Source of the DNA: Deltaproteobacteria bacterium Ga0077550
GTDB lineage: Bacteria; Myxococcota_A; Polyangia; Nannocystales; Nannocystaceae
Direction of reading: 5' to 3'
NCBI GenBank assembly: GCA_001464385.1
Contig: LNFB01000367.1
Span: 1 to 35,201, forward strand
DNA length: 35,201 nt
The translations under genes and the position numbers were made by a program. Positions 27,073-35,201 of the stretch are shown here, in pieces (position 1 is the stretch's first letter; the number at the start of each line of letters is the position of its first letter). A model generated the notes under the pieces. The model made no database searches. It was not told the DNA's origin and saw nothing but the letters and a program-made list of their open reading frames with translations.

Positions 27073-27759
27073 TCAGGTGCCGCGCAATCGGGCCAGGCCT
27101 GCGACCGTCGCGGTCTCGGTACGCAGCGTCCAGGGGCCCAGCGACAAGGGCTGCATCCCGTGGTCGGCGCACGCGGCCGCCTCGTCGGCTCGCAGGCCGC
27201 CCTCGGGTCCGACCAGCAGGCGCGGCGGCAGGGCGCCGTCGACGGGCGTCCGGGTGCCCCGTGCCTCCTCCCACGCGAAGTGGCCGCAGGGGATCTCGTG
27301 CGCCGCGAGGACGTCGGGCAGGGGCGTGGGGGCGACGATGGCGGGGGGTCGGGGCAGCCCGCACTGGCGCATCGCCGCGCGGACCACCCGGTCGATGCGG
27401 TCGGGGTTCGGCACGGTGCTCGAGCTGTACGCGCAGCGCACCAGGACGATCCGGCCGACCCCGAGCTCGCACGCGCCGCGGATCGCCTCGAGGCACGCCG
27501 GGGCCTCGGGGGCGCCGAGCCACAGCTCGAGGGGGTCGTGGTCCGCGGGCTCGGCCGCCGCGTCGACGCGCACCGTCCCGCGCCGCTCGTCGAGGTGGAC
27601 GAGCTCGCCCTGCGCGACGCCGCCGCGGCCGTCGAGGACCTCGATCGTCGCGCCGACGCGCGAGCGTCGGACGCGGCGCAGGTAGTGGAGCTCGTCACCG
27701 CCCACCGCGAGCTCGTCGCCGACGACGAGCGGTCCGTCGTGGAAGATGCGGATCGTCAT
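27073..27759 (-). CDS. rsmE: 16S rRNA m3U1498 methyltransferase
   Basis: The product is 228 residues, of the SPOUT (trefoil-knot) superfamily. The N-terminal PUA-like part contains ELHYLRRVRRSRVGATIEVLDG, and the C-terminal knot has RLLVGPEGGLRADEA and LSLGPWTLRTETA, the RsmE SAM-binding signatures. It methylates N3 of U1498 in helix 44 of 16S rRNA in the 30S subunit. The ATG overlaps the prmA stop (ATGA). The prmA-rsmE order is widely conserved, which supports both calls. Residues 20-30 fewer than in E. coli fall in loops. Confidence 0.94.
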   Translation of the reverse strand: MTIRIFHDGPLVVGDELAVGGDELHYLRRVRRSRVGATIEVLDGRGGVAQGELVHLDERRGTVRVDAAAEPADHDPLELWLGAPEAPACLEAIRGACELGVGRIVLVRCAYSSSTVPNPDRIDRVVRAAMRQCGLPRPPAIVAPTPLPDVLAAHEIPCGHFAWEEARGTRTPVDGALPPRLLVGPEGGLRADEAAACADHGMQPLSLGPWTLRTETATVAGLARLRGT

Positions 27760-28721
27760 CGCGGCCGCACGAGATCGAGGGCGACCCAGATGTTGCGCGT
27801 GCGCGGCCACTCGACGCTGGGATCGCGGACGAACCCCGCCGCGAGGTACGCGGCCTCGACCTCGTCGAGCTCCTCGGCGAGGACACCCGAGAGCACGACA
27901 CGCCCGCCCGCCGCCGTGCACGCATGAATTGCCGCGGCGCGCGGCACGAGCGTGTGCGCGCGGATGTTGGCGAGCACGAAGTCGTACGGTCCGGCGGCGG
28001 CCGCGTCCTGCACGTCGCCGGTGCGCACCTCGACCCGCGCGGTGAGACCGTTGAGCTCGGCGTTCTCGAGGGTGGTGTCGGTCGCCTCGGGATCCTCGTC
28101 GATGGCGACGACGCGGTGCGCCGACTCGAACAGTCGCGCGGCACACAGCGCGAGGATCCCCGAGCCGCAGCCCAGATCGAGGATGCGCCCGGGGGCGCCG
28201 TCCGTCGTCGCGGCGCGGGACAGCGCGCAGATGCGATCGATGCAGAGCTGCGTCGTCTCGTGCAGACCGGTGCCGAAGGCGCGCCCCGGGTCGAGCACGA
28301 TCTCGCGCTCGGGGTCGCCGTCCTGCCGGGGAATCCAGCTCGGACGCAGCAGCAAGGCGCCATCCCCGAGCTGCATCGGTCGATAGAACTGCTTCCACGT
28401 GTCGCGCCAATCGTCGTCGGTGCGAACGTCCGCGGAGACCTCGACGTGGTCGATCCCGAACGCCGCGACGGTCGTACGCACCGTGGTGGCGACGCCGTCC
28501 AGCGCCTCGGGCGTGGTGTAGACGATGAGCTCGGGGCGCTCTGGACCGTCGATCGTCCGTGGGTCGCGGAGCTCGACACCGCCGACGTCGGCGTCGGCGG
28601 CGAGCAGGGCACCCACTTCGTCGAGCCGGTCGAGTGTCTCGGCCCACGCCTCGCGCGTCGAGCGAACGGATTTCATGCGGACGGTCACAACCGCCCAGGG
28701 AGTCGTCTGCGAAGTGGTCAT
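27756..28721 (-). CDS. prmA: Ribosomal protein L11 methyltransferase
   Basis: The product is 321 residues. The substrate-recognition N-terminal part ends near WRDTWKQFYRPMQLG. The catalytic domain has DPGRAFGTGLHETTQLC, SAM motif I LDLGCGSGILALCAA, motif II with VAIDEDPEA, and NIRAHTLVP, the PrmA form of the NI/N-P-P-like motif. It methylates L11 on Lys and on the N-terminal alpha-amine. The ATG at 28721 overlaps the stop of a six-codon upstream frame (ATG at 28738, MNVFSR) in ATGA form, which could couple initiation. It is divergent from the PilZ gene across a 126-nt gap. Confidence 0.94.
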   Translation of the reverse strand: MTTSQTTPWAVVTVRMKSVRSTREAWAETLDRLDEVGALLAADADVGGVELRDPRTIDGPERPELIVYTTPEALDGVATTVRTTVAAFGIDHVEVSADVRTDDDWRDTWKQFYRPMQLGDGALLLRPSWIPRQDGDPEREIVLDPGRAFGTGLHETTQLCIDRICALSRAATTDGAPGRILDLGCGSGILALCAARLFESAHRVVAIDEDPEATDTTLENAELNGLTARVEVRTGDVQDAAAAGPYDFVLANIRAHTLVPRAAAIHACTAAGGRVVLSGVLAEELDEVEAAYLAAGFVRDPSVEWPRTRNIWVALDLVRPR

Positions 28722-28826
28722 CGGGAAAACACGTTCATCGAAAGCACAGCGCGTAGCGAAGGTCGCACGCGCTTCGGTCGCAAGGTCTGCGAGTCAAGAC
28801 TGGCTCTCGGCCCGCGTAGAGAGTGC

Positions 28827-28832
28827 TAGCGT
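28827..28832 (+). promoter_or_regulatory. Extended -10 element of the PilZ gene
   Basis: TGCTAGCGT gives TGn plus TAGCGT (TAnnnT), 15 nt before the ATG at 28848. The short leader has no Shine-Dalgarno sequence. Confidence 0.5.
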
Positions 28833-28847
28833 ACCAGGGCTCGAGCC

Positions 28848-29696
28848 ATGACGAACGTCGAAGACCGCCGCGCCCAGCCCCGGGCTGGGCTCGATACCCC
28901 GGCCATCGCGTATCTCGCCGATCAGCGCGTCGAGTGCCGCGCCGTCGACATCAGCATCGCTGGCATCGCGCTGTGGAGCCCCATCGTCCGCGAGCCGGGG
29001 CAGTTCCTGCGCGTGAACTTCTCGCTGTCGCCGCCGGGAGGGATTCCCCGCTGGTACGACGCCGATGGCGTCGTGGTGCGCGTGGGCAAGCGACCCACGG
29101 GCGTGGTGCTCGGCGTTCAGTTCGTGGTGATCGACGACCGCGTCGCGCGCGACGTCCACGGCTACGTCGCCGAGACGATGCAGCGCACCGGCGTCGTGCG
29201 CCCGCGCAGCCCCGGGGCGATGCCCGACGCGATGCATCCGCCGCCGGTGACCGGCGAGTTCTTCCCGCCCGAGGCGCGCGCCGCAGCGACGGTGCCCGAG
29301 GCGGCGCCGCGTCGGCGCACCGCCGAGTACGGCCTCGACGGCAACGCCGCGGTGGACTCGACCAGCGCGTCGTCGACCTCGGCCTCGTCGAGCGCAACCC
29401 CGGCGAACTCGACGTCGAGCGCGACGTCGTCGAGCGCGACCACGTCGTCGAGCGCGGCCACGACGTCGTCGACCTCGACGCCGCGCGCGTCGTCGTCGAC
29501 CTCGACGCCCGCGGGTCCGGTGACGCCGATGCGCGCGCGGACCAACCCGCCCATCCCGCGCAGCAGCGTCGCGGCGCCGACGCCCACGGCGCCGCCGAGC
29601 TACGACACCGACGCCGACACCAAGCGAGAGCTCGAGCGGCTGTATCGCGAGGCGTTGTCCGAGGTCGACGGCAAGTCCCGCAAGCGCGGCAAGTAG
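28848..29696 (+). CDS. PilZ domain protein with long Ser/Thr/Ala-rich region
   Basis: The product is 282 residues. Residues about 5-110 form a PilZ domain with both c-di-GMP-binding signatures: RRAQPR (RxxxR, residues 7-11 region) and DISIAG (DxSxxG). It should therefore respond to cyclic di-GMP. A Pro-rich segment and then a strikingly biased run of Ser, Thr and Ala (about 165-235) follow, with a charged C-terminal helix (TKRELERLYREALSEVDGK). There is no signal peptide, so it is cytoplasmic. The target is unknown; motility or surface regulation is typical for PilZ proteins in myxobacteria. A 14-nt tandem repeat begins directly after the stop. Confidence 0.88.
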   Translation: MTNVEDRRAQPRAGLDTPAIAYLADQRVECRAVDISIAGIALWSPIVREPGQFLRVNFSLSPPGGIPRWYDADGVVVRVGKRPTGVVLGVQFVVIDDRVARDVHGYVAETMQRTGVVRPRSPGAMPDAMHPPPVTGEFFPPEARAAATVPEAAPRRRTAEYGLDGNAAVDSTSASSTSASSSATPANSTSSATSSSATTSSSAATTSSTSTPRASSSTSTPAGPVTPMRARTNPPIPRSSVAAPTPTAPPSYDTDADTKRELERLYREALSEVDGKSRKRGK

Positions 29697-29752
29697 GTCG
29701 CGGCGATTCGGTCGCGACGATTCGGTCGCGGCGATTCGGTCGCGGCGACGAT
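29697..29752. repeat. 14-nt tandem repeat, four copies
   Basis: GTCGCGGCGATTCG occurs at 29697-29710, with one change at 29711-29724, exactly at 29725-29738, and in decayed form at 29739-29752. It starts at the base after the PilZ stop codon. The period equals that of the unrelated array at 11468. Confidence 0.88.
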
Positions 29753-29875
29753 CGTGTAGCGCGCGGCACTCGAAACACGCCAGGACGCGGCGTGTCGCGA
29801 TCGAAATCCACGGAGGCGAACGATGACGGCCTCGTCGGCGTGCCTCGGCGGTTGCGGTGTGTTGCGAAGTCCCGC

Positions 29876-29881
29876 TAGGCT
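29876..29881 (+). promoter_or_regulatory. -10 element of the CAP lipoprotein gene
   Basis: TAGGCT (TAnnnT) ends 8 nt before the ATG at 29890, with no Shine-Dalgarno sequence. Confidence 0.55.
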
Positions 29882-29889
29882 GCGTTGTC

Positions 29890-30792
29890 ATGCCCATCGT
29901 CGCGCCGCCCCCCACGGTGCGCACGGTTGTCGAGAACCGTGCGCTTCGGTCCATCGTCCTTCGTCGGCTCGCGCCCGCGCTGTGGTTGCTCGCGCCGGCG
30001 GGCTGCTTCACCGGCTTGCCCGACGGCGAGGACCCCGTGCCCTGGGAGACGCAGACGGACGGAGGAAGCGACGACGGAGCGGCGGACGCGGGCGAGGGCG
30101 CGAGCAGTGCGACGGCGGGGCCGGACAGCGATCCGACCGCAGACCCCACCGCCGATCCGACCGCAGACCCGACCGCGGATCCCACGGCGGGCGACGGCGC
30201 CACGGATGCCAGCGGCGGCACGGCGGATCCCACGGGGGCCGATGGTGGCACGGGCGGCTCCGACGGCGGCACGGCGGATCCCACGGAGGCCGACGGCGGC
30301 ACGGACGACGGTGGCGTCCCCGTCGATGTGCCGGACAACGAGTTCTGCGCGCCGGTCGGTGGCTGGCAGGCCGGCTGGGCGCAGCTCGAGCTCGACATCC
30401 TCGACATCGTGAACCAGCGCCGCGCCGAGGGGGCCGACTGCGGCAGCGAGGGGAGCTTCGGACCGGCGGGGCCCCTCACGATGCAACCGGCGCTGCGCTG
30501 CGCAGCCCGAGTGCACAGCAAGCAGATGGTCGACGAGGACTTCTTCGATCACACCACGCCGTGGGGCGAGACCCCCTGGGATCGCATGGCGGCCGCTGGC
30601 TACAGCTACAGCACCGCGGGCGAGAACATCGCCGCGGGCAACTCCACCGCTGCCGCGACGATGCAGCAGTGGATGGACAGCGACGGCCACTGCTCCAACA
30701 TCATGAACCCCGACTTCACCGAGATCGGCGTCGGGTACTACCCCGGCGGCGGCTACGGCCACTACTGGACGCAGGCGTTCGGCCGGCCGTAG
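29890..30792 (+). CDS. CAP/SCP-domain lipoprotein
   Basis: The product is 300 residues. The signal peptide ends LAPAGC (lipobox, Cys39). Residues about 40-150 are an acidic linker including five tandem Asp-Pro-Thr-Ala units and Asp-Gly-Gly-Thr repeats. The C-terminal CAP domain (about 160-300) has LDIVNQRRA, CAARVHSKQMVDED, FFDHTTPWGETPWDRMAAAG, GENIAAG and HCSNIMNPDFTEIGVGYY. This is the CAP pattern with the conserved His and Glu of the cleft. Bacterial members are secreted proteins of mostly unknown activity, some binding lipids or sterols in eukaryotes. The start at 29890 rather than 29857 places the signal peptide well and follows a -10 element. The gene converges on atpC. Confidence 0.9.
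   Translation: MPIVAPPPTVRTVVENRALRSIVLRRLAPALWLLAPAGCFTGLPDGEDPVPWETQTDGGSDDGAADAGEGASSATAGPDSDPTADPTADPTADPTADPTAGDGATDASGGTADPTGADGGTGGSDGGTADPTEADGGTDDGGVPVDVPDNEFCAPVGGWQAGWAQLELDILDIVNQRRAEGADCGSEGSFGPAGPLTMQPALRCAARVHSKQMVDEDFFDHTTPWGETPWDRMAAAGYSYSTAGENIAAGNSTAAATMQQWMDSDGHCSNIMNPDFTEIGVGYYPGGGYGHYWTQAFGRP
30129..30188 (+). repeat. 12-nt repeats encoding Asp-Pro-Thr-Ala linker
   Basis: Five imperfect copies of a 12-nt unit of GATCCGACCGCA type lie inside the CAP lipoprotein gene. They lengthen the spacer between lipid anchor and domain. Confidence 0.75.
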
Positions 30793-30811
30793 CGCGGTGC
30801 GTCGGGCATCG

Positions 30812-30831
30812 GCCCCCCACTCGTGGGGGGC
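30812..30831. terminator. Bidirectional hairpin between the CAP gene and atpC
   Basis: GCCCCCCAC and GTGGGGGGC form a perfect 9-bp inverted repeat with a 2-nt centre (about 8 bp with a 4-nt loop in RNA), 20 nt after the CAP stop and between convergent genes. There is no U tract on either side, but position and strength suit a terminator for both. Confidence 0.7.
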
Positions 30832-30885
30832 AAGCGGCGCGTCCGCGCGGACCGTGTCGCCCGAGGCGTCCGCGGGGGGAACAAG

Positions 30886-31305
30886 TCAATTCGCGACGAG
30901 GCGCAGCTGCGCTTCCAGCCACCCGCGCTCGTCCACGAGCGCGCGGTGCTCTCCAGCATCGATCGGCCCCTTGTCCTGCTCGAGCGCGGCCTTCACCTCG
31001 GCGAGGCGCTTGGTCACCGCCGCACGATCCACGTCCTCCGGCAGCGCCGCGCGGTCGCACAGGATGATGACGCGGCCGGCTTCCTTCACCTCGAGGAAGC
31101 CGCTGCCCACGGCCATGCGCACGGCCGTCGCGCCCTCGCGGAAGCGCAGCACGCCCGGCACGATCGCGGTGATGAGCGCCTCGTGCCGCGGCAGCACGCC
31201 GAGCTCGCCGAGCACGCCCGGCACCTCGACGCCCGGCACGTCGATGCCATCACGGATCGCCCCCATCGGGGTGAGGATGTCGAGCTTGATCGAGGTGTCG
31301 GACAT
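30886..31305 (-). CDS. atpC: F1 ATP synthase epsilon subunit
   Basis: The product is 139 residues. The N-terminal beta-sandwich has KLDILTPMG and GELGVLPRHEALITAIVPG, the family hallmark, and the helical C-terminus ends RGWLEAQLRLVAN. Epsilon joins the central stalk to the c-ring and can inhibit ATP hydrolysis. The start ATG has only a weak Shine-Dalgarno-like GAAAGACC, a sequence also found before atpD. It is the last gene of the cluster, 85 nt after atpD. Confidence 0.93.
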   Translation of the reverse strand: MSDTSIKLDILTPMGAIRDGIDVPGVEVPGVLGELGVLPRHEALITAIVPGVLRFREGATAVRMAVGSGFLEVKEAGRVIILCDRAALPEDVDRAAVTKRLAEVKAALEQDKGPIDAGEHRALVDERGWLEAQLRLVAN

Positions 31306-31390
31306 GGCGGTCTTTCGTCAGGCGAGGTTGTGATTCCAGGTGTGGACCGAGTCGGTCGCCTCCGCGTACCAGGCCGGCGTTCGGCGGAGC

Positions 31391-32956
31391 TCAGGCCTTC
31401 TTGGCCTGGGCGGCGTCCTTCGCGGCTTCCTTCTGGGCGATTTCCTTGGCCTTCTCGACCGCCTCGGACACACCGCCGACCATGTAGAACGCGTCCTCGG
31501 GCAGGCTGTCGTGCTTGCCCTCGGCGATCTCGCGGAAGCTGTTCACGGTGTCCTCGAGCTCGACGAACTTGCCCTTCATGCCGGTGAACTGCTCGGCGAC
31601 GTGGAACGGCTGGCTGAGGAACTTCTGGATCTTGCGCGCGCGGGCGACCAGCGTGCGGTCCTCCTCGGAGAGCTCGTCCATGCCGAGGATCTTGATGATG
31701 TCCTGGAGCTCCTTGTACTTCTGCAGGATCTGCTGGACGCGGCGCGCGACCCGGTAGTGCTCGGCGCCGACGACGTCGGGCGCGAGGATCGTGCTGGTCG
31801 AGTCGAGGGGATCGACTGCCGGGTAGATGCCGATCTCGGTGAGCGCGCGGCTGAGCACCGTGGTCGCGTCCAAGTGCGCGAACGCGGTCGCCGGCGCCGG
31901 GTCGGTGAGGTCGTCCGCGGGCACGTAGATGGCCTGCACCGAGGTGATCGACCCCTTGTTGGTCGTCGTGATGCGCTCCTGCAGCACGCCCATCTCGGTG
32001 GCCAGCGTCGGCTGGTAACCGACGGCGGACGGGATGCGGCCCAGGAGCGCCGAGACCTCGGAGCCGGCCTGGGTGAAGCGGAAGATGTTGTCGACGAACA
32101 ACATCACGTCCTGGCCCATCGCGTCGCGGAAGTACTCGGCGATGGTCAGACCCGACAGCGCCACGCGGGCGCGGGCGCCGGGCGGCTCGTTCATCTGGCC
32201 GTAGACCAGGGCCACCTTGGAGTTCTCGCTGTCGACCGAGTGCACGACGCGATCGTGCTCGTCCCACTCGGCCTTGATGACGCCCGACTCGATCATCTCG
32301 AAGTACAGGTCGTTGCCCTCGCGGGTGCGCTCGCCGACGCCGGCGAACACCGAGTAGCCGCCGTGCTTCTTGCCGACGTTGTTGATGAGCTCCATCAGGA
32401 GCACCGTCTTGCCGACGCCGGCGCCGCCGAACAGGCCGATCTTGCCACCGCGTCGGTACGGCGCGAGCAGGTCGATGACCTTGATGCCGGTGACGAACGG
32501 CTCGACCTTGGTGCTCTGGTCGACGAAGGCCGGGGCCTTGCGATGGATGCCCCAGCGCTCCGTTTCGCCGACCGGACCCTGCTCGTCGACCGGCTCGCCG
32601 ATGACGTTGAGGATGCGGCCCAGGGTCTTCTTGCCGACCGGGACGCTGATCGCCTTGCCGGTGTCCTTGACCGACATGCCGCGCACGAGGCCGTCGGTCG
32701 AGTCCATCGAGATGGTCCGGACCATGCGCTCGCCGAGGTGCATGGCGACCTCGAGCACGAGGTTGTCCGGGCGGTCGTCGATGGACTTGTTCGTCACCGT
32801 GAGCGCGACGTTCACCTCGGGGAGGTGATCGTCGAACTCGACGTCGACCACCGGACCGATGACCTGCATGATGCGGCCGGTTCGGGCGGTCGAGATGGCG
32901 GGACCGGTGCTGGTCAGGGTCGGCTTGTCGGAGGGCGGAGTGAAGCTCGTGGTCAT
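31391..32956 (-). CDS. atpD: F1 ATP synthase beta subunit
   Basis: The product is 521 residues, about 40-50 longer than the usual family length, because of an N-terminal polar extension of about 25 residues (TSFTPPSDKPTLTSTGPAIS) and an Ala/Lys-rich C-terminal tail. Walker A is GGAGVGKT. The catalytic Glu is in AGVGERTREGNDL, the Walker B strand is MLFVDNIFRFTQAGSE, and the DELSEED loop is intact. It is the catalytic subunit making ATP at the cytoplasmic F1 head. The ATG at 32956 has GAAAGACC upstream. It lies between atpG (69-nt gap) and atpC. Confidence 0.97.
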   Translation of the reverse strand: MTTSFTPPSDKPTLTSTGPAISTARTGRIMQVIGPVVDVEFDDHLPEVNVALTVTNKSIDDRPDNLVLEVAMHLGERMVRTISMDSTDGLVRGMSVKDTGKAISVPVGKKTLGRILNVIGEPVDEQGPVGETERWGIHRKAPAFVDQSTKVEPFVTGIKVIDLLAPYRRGGKIGLFGGAGVGKTVLLMELINNVGKKHGGYSVFAGVGERTREGNDLYFEMIESGVIKAEWDEHDRVVHSVDSENSKVALVYGQMNEPPGARARVALSGLTIAEYFRDAMGQDVMLFVDNIFRFTQAGSEVSALLGRIPSAVGYQPTLATEMGVLQERITTTNKGSITSVQAIYVPADDLTDPAPATAFAHLDATTVLSRALTEIGIYPAVDPLDSTSTILAPDVVGAEHYRVARRVQQILQKYKELQDIIKILGMDELSEEDRTLVARARKIQKFLSQPFHVAEQFTGMKGKFVELEDTVNSFREIAEGKHDSLPEDAFYMVGGVSEAVEKAKEIAQKEAAKDAAQAKKA

Positions 32957-33025
32957 GGTCTGGGTCTTTCGCGGTTGCGCGCTCGCTTCGTCGGCGGCGC
33001 CGCTTGGGGTTCGACAAACCGTCGG

Positions 33026-33907
33026 CTAGCCCTTGAGGGACTCGGCGCCGCCGATGATTTCCATGAGTTCTTTGGTGATCGCGGCCTGGCGCTCGCGGTT
33101 GTAGACCAGGGTGAGATCCGCGATCACGTCGGTGGCGTTGTCGGTCGCGGCGTCCATCGCCACGCGGCGTGCGGCGATCTCGGCGGCGATCGAGTTGAAC
33201 ATGGCCTGCTGGAGGCGGGCCTCGATCGCCAGCGCGACGAGGTGCTCGAGGATGGCCTGGCGGCTGGGCTCGTAGGTGGGCTCGCGGCCGCGGGCCGCGT
33301 TCTCCCCGGGGGCGAGCGGGACGAGGACGTCGTTCTTGACCTTCTGGGTCAGGACGCTGACGAACTCGTTGAAGAACAGGCGCACCGCGTCGACGCGCTG
33401 GTCGGCCGGGGCCGTGAACGCCGAGATGGCGTCGGCGATGACGACCTTCGACAGCTCGACGAGCGTGACGAGGTTCGGGGCGTCGTGGGTGGCGCGCAGC
33501 GGGATCTTCGCCGCGCGCAGGGCCGCGACCGCCTTCTTGCCGATCGCGACGACCTCGACCTGGACGTTCTCGCGGTTGCGCTGGTGGATCCACGCCAGCA
33601 CCGCGCGGGCGATGTTGCTGTTGAAGCCGCCGCACAGACCGCGGTCGGCGGTGAGCACGAGCAGTAGCTCGCGCTTGACCGGGCGGGTGGCGAGCAGCGG
33701 GTGGGCCGCGGCGCGCTCGGCCTCGTCGATGCCGCCCACGAGCGACTCGACGACCTCGCGCATGCGATCGCCGTAGGGCTTGGCGGCCGTGACCGCGTCC
33801 TGGGCCTTCTTGAGGCGGGCGGACGCGATCTGGCTCATCGCCGCGGTGATCTTGCGGGTGTTCTTGACCGACCCGATGCGGTTGCGCAGCTCTTTGAGGT
33901 TGGCCAT
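33026..33907 (-). CDS. atpG: F1 ATP synthase gamma subunit
   Basis: The product is 293 residues, typical. The N-terminal helix has LKELRNRIGSVKNTRKITAA, the middle contains LLVLTADRGLCGGFNSNI, and the C-terminal helix has RVAMDAATDNATDVI and NRERQAAITKELMEIIGGAE, all diagnostic. Gamma is the rotating central shaft coupling proton flow to catalysis. It follows atpA with a 31-nt gap in the usual atpA-G-D-C order. Confidence 0.96.
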   Translation of the reverse strand: MANLKELRNRIGSVKNTRKITAAMSQIASARLKKAQDAVTAAKPYGDRMREVVESLVGGIDEAERAAAHPLLATRPVKRELLLVLTADRGLCGGFNSNIARAVLAWIHQRNRENVQVEVVAIGKKAVAALRAAKIPLRATHDAPNLVTLVELSKVVIADAISAFTAPADQRVDAVRLFFNEFVSVLTQKVKNDVLVPLAPGENAARGREPTYEPSRQAILEHLVALAIEARLQQAMFNSIAAEIAARRVAMDAATDNATDVIADLTLVYNRERQAAITKELMEIIGGAESLKG

Positions 33908-33938
33908 GGTCTGCTCGCAGCGCTTGGGTGACGGGCCT

Positions 33939-35201
<1,263 letters not shown>

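Noticed and set aside
28811..28826. GG-N10-GC spacing upstream of the PilZ gene, as in sigma-54 promoters
   Set aside because: The flanking bases do not match TGGCAC/TTGCA, and the pattern is frequent by chance at this base composition.
29823..31067. Plus-strand frame with a GGAGG 6 nt before its ATG
   Set aside because: It overlaps the whole CAP lipoprotein gene in another frame, is Arg/Gly-rich and has no domain. The CAP gene has a signal peptide and conserved motifs.

Overview
The window is very G+C-rich (about 70%), tightly packed chromosomal DNA with no sign of a mobile element, CRISPR array, rRNA or tRNA. The gene content fits a myxobacterium (Myxococcota), probably close to the sterol-producing Nannocystaceae. 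The clues are Hanks-type Ser/Thr kinases, many lipoproteins with acidic or Ser/Thr-rich linkers, a PilZ protein, a Bacillus/Wolinella-type succinate dehydrogenase, and a bacterial homologue of the eukaryotic sterol isomerase ERG2. The placement is an inference from gene content.

Layout. (a) 1-4312, minus: an active Ser/Thr kinase, an overlapping degenerate pseudokinase paralogue, and the start of an unrecognised cytosolic protein. (b) 4407-8931, plus: an HSL-type alpha/beta hydrolase, then the sdhCAB operon. (c) 8957-11473: a TerC membrane protein, and a zinc-free MDR oxidoreductase divergent from a SUKH-like protein. (d) 11523-17111: envelope genes (a His/Asp-rich, Ala-Pro-repeat outer-membrane protein, an FG-GAP lipoprotein, a CE1-type esterase lipoprotein), an acyl-CoA dehydrogenase and a Cys-motif membrane protein. 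(e) 17256-20827, minus: HupE/UreJ-like membrane protein, beta-propeller lipoprotein and a frameshifted DUF4331 gene, ending in a clear terminator. (f) 20943-21692, plus: a peroxiredoxin-like lipoprotein whose catalytic Cys codon is TGA. (g) 21703-28721, minus: prmA-rsmE, then RDD protein, a HEAT-repeat fusion protein, a Sua5-type tRNA-modification enzyme and the ERG2-like gene. (h) 28848-30792, plus: a PilZ protein and a CAP-domain lipoprotein. (i) 30886-35201, minus: atpA (partial), atpG, atpD and atpC of F1 ATP synthase.

The main find is the selenoprotein candidate at 20943-21692. An in-frame TGA sits exactly where the FYRGFW-C-P-x-C peroxiredoxin motif needs its Cys, giving U-P-A-C. The frame stays open with peroxiredoxin-like sequence for 116 more codons, and a small G-looped hairpin lies 21 nt after the TGA. 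A standard gene caller would break this gene. The second is the ERG2-like sterol isomerase, rare in bacteria.

A recurring regulatory pattern is a TAnnnT -10 element placed 6-10 nt before the start codon with no Shine-Dalgarno sequence. It is seen at seven genes and suggests leaderless mRNAs. At 10941-10950 two such elements on opposite strands overlap in a GATATC core between divergent genes. Co-transcribed genes instead use ATGA/GTGA overlaps or Shine-Dalgarno sites.
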